A stretch of 64,000 nt of DNA from Flabesymbios commensalis (Eukaryota; Annelida; Polychaeta; Terebellida; Flabelligeridae), in assembly GCA_964017125.1 (NCBI GenBank), contig OZ024908.1:64307965-64371964 (forward strand). Reading direction: 5' to 3'. Shown here piece by piece: positions 56,979-64,000 of the stretch; the first letter of the stretch is position 1; every line of letters starts with the position of its first letter. The notes below the pieces were generated by a model that was given only the letters and a program-made list of their open reading frames with translations, was not told the origin of the DNA and ran no database searches. Position numbers and translations under genes: made by a program.

Positions 56979-57076
56979 TATTGAGTTATACGGGCAATTA
57001 TTCCGCAAATGGACAACAATGGTTAATAGAGTGAATGACTTGGTCCTACGTCTGGTACGGATGATTTTCTGCGGAC

Positions 57077-57355
57077 GTGGGAGGGGTGGGCCAGCCGATG
57101 GCGGAATTGATGACGTTACAACGTGTTCCCGAAATCTCGAGGCTAAAAGTCGAACCAGCTGTTAAAACAGCTAAACTCGCTGACTGGTTCTCCCTGGGCC
57201 GCCTATCCTCCTCAGACAACCCTCTCATCCCCAGAGGACTCCGATATAATAAATACACACCCGAATTGAATTGGAACATTAATTTTATAAAACGTTCCCT
57301 TGAAATGAATCGTGTGTTTTGTTTGTGGCGCGGTAGACGTCGTCGCTCAGGTTAG
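57077..57355 (+). CDS. Unassigned open frame in a GC-rich island
   Basis: 92 codons in a repeat-free, GC-richer stretch (57040-57640). The product is basic at the C-terminus and contains KLADWFSLGRLSSSDNPLIP; I recognise no domain. CAG/GTTAG at 57350 could be a splice donor. The opposite strand is also open over much of the region, so coding status is doubtful. Confidence 0.2.
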   Translation: MGGVGQPMAELMTLQRVPEISRLKVEPAVKTAKLADWFSLGRLSSSDNPLIPRGLRYNKYTPELNWNINFIKRSLEMNRVFCLWRGRRRRSG

Positions 57356-57639
57356 CGTTCGTTTAAACTTTCATTTCAATCGGGTCCACAACGTTGAAGA
57401 CGACAAAACTTTTCTGCAGGTCTGTCTGTCCGTCAGTCTGTCTGTCTGTCTGTAAGTGAGGATGGTAATGGGGAGATGTCTCGTCCAATCCGTGTGGATG
57501 ACGTCACGTGACGTCATGACTGTGTCGGCTGCGCTGATTGGCCGGGCGTTGGTATGGCGTGATGGGGACAGGCTCTGGGACGTACGGGATTCTCCAGGGG
57601 GATAGCTCCTCCGGGGGAAGCACACACATCATAATGTAC

Positions 57640-58420
57640 ATGTAGTCATGTAGCCATAACCCCAGAGACTAAGTGTGCCGCAGTTATAATTGGCACCAGG
57701 CTTTGTTCATTCACATAGACCTGGAGTTTTATGGGACGCGATACTCGTTGGAAGCCTCGACTTCTACATAATTATGTAGATTTAGCCCTGATGGGACTGT
57801 AACAGAACTTGAAACTGAAGTTTTCAGCCACAGACTGCACCCAATAAAAAACGTGGGATTTTTATATGGGCCGTCATATCTACTACTTGGCCTCGAATAA
57901 TCAGGTCACCAATAGGTGATTAGAAGCAGTAGCATGTCAGTTACATGATCGCATGCTCAGCTTATCTGTCGCAACGTTATTAAAAAGTTATGGTCATTTT
58001 TCGGACTTAGGTGTCAAGATCGCTCTCAGTCACCGTCATGTTAAAAGCCGCTGATTTTCCCAGGTAAAACAAATACAGCCATCCACAGCCCACACCTTTA
58101 TGGTGTGAGCTCGTCCACGGCTGATGTAGATTGCCATATAATGAGCTATGTAATAGCAAGGACGTTCTAGAACGTTCTTGGTAATAGCCTCACTACAAAT
58201 CGAATTGAACATGCATTTTGTAGGACATCTCTCCTCTATGACAAGCTATCTCTCAATCACAGAGGCTGCGTAATATCTAAATAACAGATCGGAAGACAAA
58301 TCTGTGGGCTCGGGCGTGATAGGCACGCGGCATAACTATTACACTAGGGCCCCGTTCTCATGTTCTATTTTGTCAAAATAAGGCCTTTTACTTCGCTTTG
58401 ACTTGATATATTACATTGTT
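57640..58420. other. Stretch without a recognised gene
   Basis: Nothing supportable; no CATG scar. Confidence 0.35.
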
Positions 58421-58429
58421 ATTTTGCAT

Positions 58430-58527
58430 CTCAGCACATACGCGATAATTAACCAATGTTGGGTTGATGTTGGCCCGCCGTCTCCGACGTCGGGCCAACA
58501 TTGTTTAATAATCTCGTATTTGCTGAG
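58430..58527. mobile_element. P-family palindrome with 2-bp target duplication AT
   Basis: CTCAGCACATACGCGATAAT to ATCTCGTATTTGCTGAG; AT at 58428-58429 and 58528-58529. Right arm shortened. Confidence 0.78.
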
Positions 58528-58689
58528 ATCTACTACAATAAGACCATTCGTAGTCACCTTGAGACTTTAATTGCTCTCATTTATCACATCACAGGTGAAT
58601 AAGTACATGAATTAATCGATGGTCAATAGCGTACTAGCGCACTCTGTGCCTCTGTTTAACTGGGTGGAATATTCACAACCAACCAAGTG

Positions 58690-58760
58690 AACACAAAACA
58701 TTGTAGGCTACAATGTTGGACCAACGTCATTATTATATGTGGCATATAATAATAATGACC
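58690..58760. mobile_element. P-variant fragment followed by a small hairpin
   Basis: AGTGAACACAAAACATTGTA fragment ends at GTCATTATTATATG, which pairs with CATATAATAATAATGAC. Confidence 0.45.
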
Positions 58761-59390
58761 TTTAACGTTTTTAATACCTAGATTACGATTTTCAGAAGAC
58801 AACATTCTGACATCATAACAACAATCTAAGGCTGCCGTTGAATTTTGTCACATGAAAATCACGTTAAAGTGACAATATCATCTGTAGCCTATATATATCT
58901 GCCAAAGCTAACACATACAACATTTTATGCCTGAGTGACGATTTAGACAATACTATAAGATTCTGATTCCCTCCTGGAACATTGGGCTGTAAACCTGTGA
59001 ACGGGCCAGGGTCAAACTAAAGTTGTAGATATGATATGAGGTCAAAAAGGAATCTATGTTTTTCGTTCAACGTGTTCAATACCATTTCTGGTGGTGCGTT
59101 TTTTTCTCAATTTTTTTCTTTGTTCAGTCCCAGAATTAAGCAAATAGGTGTAAAAAAATATATTTTTGTGGAAATTGCTGGAAAAAAACGAGCGGTGCCC
59201 ATGTCTTAAATGACTTGCGCGACGGCGAACAACATGATCATTTTTTGGCCTAAATCATGTAAATATGAACATAATATTGATAGTTGCACTAGAGATATGA
59301 TATTCGTTATCTGGTTATTCTGTCTGTTACGTTCCACATTTATATTACACGCGTCGCGGTATATCAACACTATGTGGAGCTCAGTTTTAA

Positions 59391-59480
59391 AACACGAGAC
59401 GTTGCACAAATGTTGTTTTCATGTTGGCCCATTGTCTTCGACATAAACCCATCATTGGTTCAACGTCTCGTATTTTATGG
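59391..59480. mobile_element. P-family palindrome
   Basis: AACACGAGACGTTGCACAAA to GGTTCAACGTCTCGTATTTT. Confidence 0.65.
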
Positions 59481-60077
59481 GGTTGGGGGGGGGGGGGTGC
59501 AGACGTGTCCTGTTCCTCGGCATCTCTCTCATAACGTGCTCTTACATAACTTACTTGGCATTAGTCGAGGGAACCTCTCCTCAGTTTTCTCTGACCCCCC
59601 AGTTTTTGGACCCCGGGATGTAGGCTCAAGTAGAAAAGAAACTCCTCTCGTGTTACTTCCCTGAACCGGTGTGTGACCCACTCACTCTAAAATCATTTCT
59701 TCAGTATTTTTGTTCCCGCACTTTGAACGTCTCCCATTTTTCTCCCTATATTTTACTATGCCAGAACGGTTTAACAGTTTTCCGCGAATATCTCTTAATT
59801 CTTCGGAATAACTGGGTTTTGTTAGTAACCAAACAATGAAATACTTTACGTTGACGTATAAATCTAACACGAAACTCATAATATGTCCAGATAATGCACT
59901 CACGATAATGCATGCAAATATTAAAACCATGATATACCTATAAACATGATAAACATGTAACTAGTTTATTATGAAATTTGCCTTACGATAAAAAAAAAAC
60001 TATTATGATAAAAAAAATATAATGTGACGATGATAATAATAATATGATTTCGAAAGAATTAGTTATGGCGAGTTTGA

Positions 60078-60335
60078 ATAAACCCTTTGACGTGTTTAAG
60101 TGCTATATAAAGCAGGATTATATGCGTTTTTAGTCTGTTGTATTACCAGTTTAAATCATTGTTTAATATTGGGAATGAAATGAGTGTTTAAACGTCAATA
60201 TTTGGGAATATTTTGTCGCGAATAAAACAAAAAATATGAGTAATTATCACACACTTTAAGTTGTAGGTCGCGGTAGCGAGACACAACTTCAAGTGGGTGT
60301 AAATTTAAAAAAGACAACTTAGCTGAAGGGTGAAG
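60078..60335 (+). mobile_element. D-family MITE
   Basis: AAACCCTTTGACGTGTTTAA through the hairpin at about 60255-60300 to CTTAGCTGAAGGGT. The TTAA ends are mutated. Confidence 0.6.
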
Positions 60336-60364
60336 ATATAAGACATGTGTAGTCCAGAACTGAG

Positions 60365-60910
60365 GACCTGGGGCACAACCCACTAAGGATCTTAAGTTTA
60401 TCTTAACTTTCTCTTAGAAATTTTGAAAAGTTAGGATGATTTTAACTTTTCTAATGCAAATAAGAGAAAGTTAAGATAATCTCAATTTTAAGATGTTTAG
60501 TGGGACGGGCCCCACGGGCCCATCCCACTAAACAGCTCAAAATTAAGATTATCTTAAGTTTCTCTTATTTTCATTAGAAAAGTTAGGATAAATCTATTTT
60601 TTTCAGATGAAAATAAGAGAAAGTTAAGATAATCTATCATAACTTTATCTTCTCTCATTTTTATTAGAAAAGTTAAGATAAATAAATCTGAGGCCCATCC
60701 CACGAACCATCTTAAAATTAAGATCATCTTAGCTTTTCAAATGCAAATAAGAGAAAGTTAAGATGATCCTAATTTTAAGATGGTTCGTGGGATGGGCCCC
60801 TGAACTTTTCTGATGAAAATAAGAAAAAATTAAGATAATCTTAATTTAAGATTCTCAGTGGAATCAAGGAAAATAGAATCAGATCTATTTTCCTTGGTGG
60901 GATGAGCTTG
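60365..60910. mobile_element. Nested inverted-repeat complex of a GGGCCCATCCCAC element
   Basis: At least four termini of the form GGGCCCATCCCACTAAAC or its complement, each next to CATCTTAAAATTAAGAT and TCTTATTTNCATTAGAAAAG segments, alternate in orientation. It looks like two or three related MITEs inserted into one another. Confidence 0.6.
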
Positions 60911-61092
60911 ACGACACTACTAGTCCCAACAGTTTTTGTATTGTCTCTCGTGTAAACTCTCAGACAGCTCTGACTCATAGGAACGAGAGGGTGCTCGGGC
61001 CAGACGAGGGATTCAGGTGCAGGTTTCTGGGGGAGACGTGGTTTGTACTTTTCAGTGGGCGGGTTTGGTGGCGTGATCTCCAGATGCGGCCT

Positions 61093-61190
61093 CCCTGCTA
61101 ACACAAAACGCCAATGTTTGCCCAATGTTGGTCCACCGTCTACGAGGCTGGCCCAACATTGAGCCAACAATGGGTCTATGACAGTGTCTC
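61093..61190. mobile_element. P-family palindrome
   Basis: CTAACACAAAACGCCAATG; centre CCACCGTCTACGAGGCTGG. Confidence 0.65.
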
Positions 61191-61252
61191 ATGCAGCTGA
61201 GTTCTGCACCCATAACCAGACCTGGATCCGTCTGATAGACGGCCACACAACT

Positions 61253-61360
61253 CAGAAAATGCGAGACATTGACCCAATGCAGGGACAATGCTAGCCCAGC
61301 TATGTAGATAGTGGACCAACATTGTCACAACATTGGGTCGATGTCTTGTGTTTGCGGGAA
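61253..61360. mobile_element. P-family palindrome
   Basis: CAGAAAATGCGAGACATTGA to GATGTCTTGTGTTTGCGGG. Confidence 0.7.
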
Positions 61361-61383
61361 CAACCACCAGGTGTCACTCATAC

Positions 61384-61492
61384 CCAGCAGACACACAAGA
61401 CACTGAACCAATGCAGGCCTAATGTTAGCCCACCGTCGTAGACGGTGGGCTAACATTAGGTCAGCATTGGGTCGAACTTTTGTGTCTGTTGG
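61384..61492. mobile_element. P-family palindrome
   Basis: CCAGCAGACACACAAGACAC to TTTTGTGTCTGTTGGG; centre CCACCGTCGTAGACGGTGG perfect. Third copy within 400 bp. Confidence 0.8.
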
Positions 61493-61689
61493 GATACTAC
61501 TCAGAAAAATAACGAAAAAATAGCCAGCTTCCCCCTCAGGACAAAACAAGATAATTCTCAGACGATCTGATGCAAAACTACGTATGCCATTCATCGCTTG
61601 CCTCGTGTTAACTTGAAAACGAACATAATAATGATATAATATATACAACTATGACTATCAAGGCAGGACGCCACAACTACAATTTTTGT

Positions 61690-61845
61690 GAAAATTGAGT
61701 TGTCACTAATGGCCGTAGACCCTTAACATAGGTATTCAAATGAATCGGAAAGAGCTGACTGAGACATTTATGATGATTTCAAATTGAAAAAAATCCATTG
61801 CTTGCGATGTTTTTTTTAAAATTAATTCAGCGTTGTTAGGGTTAA
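61690..61845 (+). mobile_element. B-family MITE, right part
   Basis: AATGGCCGTAGACCCTTAAC to CAGCGTTGTTAGGGTTAA. Confidence 0.65.
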
Positions 61846-61911
61846 TATTGGCACAGCGTCTGTCTGGTAATTATGATAATGATTGCACAATAGCGCTCCT
61901 GGCAAATGTCA

Positions 61912-62022
61912 TCCCAGCAATCAGGACACATTGGCGCGATGCTGGTTCAATCGTGGCCTATCATCTCCGACGCTGGCCCAGAACGGAACCAGAGTCGACG
62001 ACGTCCCGTATTTTTGCTGAGA
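61912..62022. mobile_element. P-family palindrome, diverged
   Basis: CCCAGCAATCAGGACACATT to CCGTATTTTTGCTGAG. Confidence 0.6.
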
Positions 62023-62318
62023 TACTCTTAATATCTACAAATTGATTCACAGACATCTTCGCGTGACACCGCTATGTAGTTTCCCCCCCCCCCCACCCAA
62101 AAAACCCCACTTAATTTAGTTGTATTTCCACCTACATTATTGGAATGCATATAAAGTATAGATAATGTGCATACCAGTAACGCACCATGTGCATTGATTT
62201 TGCATAATAATCTGCCCAATTCACAGGTTCACAGTTTGACATGGATGTAAATTTCAACTTAAAACACACAAACAATACCACTTAAAATTAAAATGAAAAA
62301 ATGCAATAGATATCCAAA

Positions 62319-62488
62319 ATACCGCGACCCACAACTTCAAGTGGATACAAATTACTCCTTATTTGTTTAAGTTGAAACCAAATAAATGTTGATGCTTAAA
62401 CACATATTTCGTTTCCAATAACTGCTATTTAAACGGCTAATAAACAGATTGAAACAACTGTAGTCGCTCTTGGCAGTGAAAGGGTTGA
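62319..62488 (-). mobile_element. D-family MITE, left part lost
   Basis: One hairpin arm (CCGCGACCCACAACTTCAAG) to GGCAGTGAAAGGGTTGA. Confidence 0.55.
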
Positions 62489-62644
62489 TTATATGAACTG
62501 GCAGTGTTTTACCCATCCGCCATATGCTAATCTACAGTCCAAATACAATGCCCCCGAGTAAGTTATTTTTCAATCAAAATAAAGACGGGCAATGCGCATA
62601 AATAGCCGGAAGGGGTTTCTTAGTAGTAGACCTCACGTGGCCTG

Positions 62645-62750
62645 CATGTATTCGGGACATCCACCCAATGTTGTTTCAGTGTTGGGCCAGCGTCGAAGAC
62701 GGTGGGCCAACATTGGAGCAGCATTGGGTGGATGCCCCGTGTCTGCTGGG
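62645..62750. mobile_element. P-family palindrome
   Basis: GTATTCGGGACATCCACCCA to GATGCCCCGTGTCTGCTGGG; centre CAGCGTCGAAGACGGTGG. Confidence 0.7.
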
Positions 62751-62911
62751 TACCGATTGATAGATAGTTCATTGGCGAAACGATATCCCTTTGGGGGGAA
62801 ACACAATTGAATGAGATAAATTTTAAACTCTACTTCAAAATCACCATTAATATTATACTCCTCTCTGTATTGACATTAACCCTTTGACCGCTAAGCACGA
62901 CTGTTGCCGTT

Positions 62912-62925
62912 TTTAACATGTTTAA
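62912..62925. repeat. CATG scar at the D/B junction
   Basis: TTTAA-CATG-TTTAA spans the edge where B entered the TTAA of D, so the order of events is D, then B, then scar. Confidence 0.75.
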
Positions 62926-63166
62926 CCCTTGAAGCGCTGAATTAATTTGTAAAAAAACATCGCAACTAAAGGGTTTATTTCAAATTGAAATCATCATAAA
63001 TGTCTTAGTTAGCTCTTTCCGATTAATTTGAATACCTGTGTTATGGGTCTACGGCCATTAGAAATAGTTTTACTCTTACAGTGCACGGATCGACTTTAGT
63101 CGTCAGAATCTGACGTCTACAGACGTCAGATTCTGACGACTAAAGTCGATCCCCGCGCTGTAAGTG
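62926..63166 (-). mobile_element. B-family MITE nested in D
   Basis: CCCTTGAAGCGCTGAATTAA to GCGCTGTAAGTG with a near-perfect hairpin at about 63087-63155; TTAA on both sides. Confidence 0.82.
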
Positions 63167-63403
63167 TTAATCTGTTTTACTAGAAGTTAGCTAAATCAAA
63201 ATGGCTGGGAACGTAATGTGTGTTTAACCATCAAGATTTCCAAATGTCGAAAATTAAACAAATATCAGTATTTTTACCCCTTGAAGTTGTGGATCGCGGT
63301 AGCGAGACGCAACTTTATGTGTGTGAAAATTTAAATAAATTAACTTAGCGGGAAAAGGGTCAGCATGATTAAGGCTGTTAAATGAGTATAATATTTTATC
63401 TCT

Positions 63404-64000
63404 CCAACGTGACGTTGTTGCGACGTTGAATCAACGTTATTATCGTCACCACAACGTAGTACCCAGTGGGAAAACACTGTTCAAAACTGAAAGAAAGATC
63501 ATCATTTAACATGATTAATATTGCAGCAAACCCACTGGGCACACGACGTTGTTGCCATCGGATACCGGATATCGTCGCCACAACGTAGTGTGTCCAGTGG
63601 GAAAACACTGAAACTGGAAGAAAGACCATCAATAGATTAAAATTGAAGCAAACCACAGGGCACACGACGTTGTTGCGACGTTCACGTCATTATCGTCGCA
63701 ACAACGTAGTGTGCCCAGTGGGAAACACTGAAACTAAAAGAAAGACCATAACCAGTATAACAGATTAATATTGAAGCAAACCTACTGGGCACACGACGTT
63801 GTTGCGACGTTGAATCAACGTCATTATAACATCACCACAACGTAGTGTGCCCAGCTGGGGAAACACTGAAACTGAAAGAAAGACCATAATAAATTATTAT
63901 TGAAGCAAACCCACTGGGCACACGACGTTGTTGCGAAGTTGAATCAACGTCATTATCGTCGCAACAACGTAGTGTGCCCAGTAGGAAACACTGAGACTGG
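63404..64000. repeat. Tandem array of a palindromic MITE, runs off the window
   Basis: Units start near 63404, 63531, 63652, 63781 and 63910 (122-129 bp). Each has a palindrome with arms CCACTGGGCACACGACGTTG and complement, joined by a non-palindromic linker GAAACTGAAAGAAAGACCAT. Unit 3 carries ATAAC-CAGT-ATAAC at 63748-63761. Confidence 0.88.

Larger units (their letters stand above)
62876..63360 (+). mobile_element. D-family MITE hosting a B element
   Basis: TTAACCCTTTGACCGCTAAG, interrupted after GCCGTTTTTAA by B (62926-63166), resuming at TCTGTTTTACTAG through the hairpin to TAGCGGGAAAAGGGT. Confidence 0.75.

Noticed and set aside
63404-64000. CRISPR-like repeat array
   Set aside because: Units are long palindromes with a constant linker and no unique equal-length spacers, in eukaryotic DNA. 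It is a MITE-derived tandem array.

Overview
The window looks like nuclear DNA from an AT-rich, repeat-dense animal genome, probably a marine invertebrate. One exon resembles an animal chondroitin-synthesis enzyme, there is a LINE of the jockey/CR1 type, and tRNA-derived SINEs are present. I cannot name the species. Host coding sequence is almost absent. The only gene piece I can support is the first coding exon of a chondroitin polymerizing factor-like glycosyltransferase (32657-33152, plus strand) with YY1- and ETS-like promoter motifs just upstream. No later exon was recognised.

Most of the remaining sequence is short non-autonomous DNA transposons (MITEs) that fall into clear families. 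P is a ~109-bp near-perfect palindrome starting CCCAGCAAACACGAGACG, about 45 whole or partial copies, with 2-bp target duplications. A, B, C, D and I have TTAA targets and ends starting CCC (piggyBac-like); A, C and D share one internal hairpin, B has another. F and H have TTAA targets and ends starting AGG. G is ~250 bp with 9-bp target duplications (Mutator-like). E is an ~85-bp palindrome built on GCAAAGCCAAAAGGCAGTA. J and K are rarer palindromes. Many are nested. There are also tandem arrays (10.8-11.9, 21.6-24.2, 27.4-27.7, 37.9-39.3, 53.5-53.8 and 63.4-64.0 kb) and simple repeats at 34.7, 51.5 and 54.1-54.4 kb.

The main discovery is a tiny, very frequent signature: the tetranucleotide CATG (less often CAG, CTG, CAGG, CCTG) flanked on both sides by the same 5 bp, i.e. 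a 9-bp insertion. I found about 57 exact NNNNN-CATG-NNNNN sites where fewer than one is expected by chance. In several cases the empty site is visible in another copy of the same repeat in this window. The 5-bp target fits a symmetric consensus nTnAn in about 42 of 57. This reads as the scar of repeated transposition, possibly by an hAT-like element with CA...TG ends and a 5-bp target duplication.

Layout: 0-16 kb MITEs plus a minisatellite duplication; 15.8-18.9 kb retroelements (two SINEs and a truncated LINE); 18.9-24.2 kb C-family MITEs and a diverged tandem array with a SINE; 24.5-32.1 kb sparse MITEs; 32.5-33.2 kb the gene exon; 33-50 kb MITEs and an array; 50.8-59.3 kb poorer in MITEs and free of CATG scars; 60-64 kb dense MITEs ending in a palindromic tandem array. 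I saw no LTR retrovirus-like element, Polinton, CRISPR array or true tRNA/rRNA gene.
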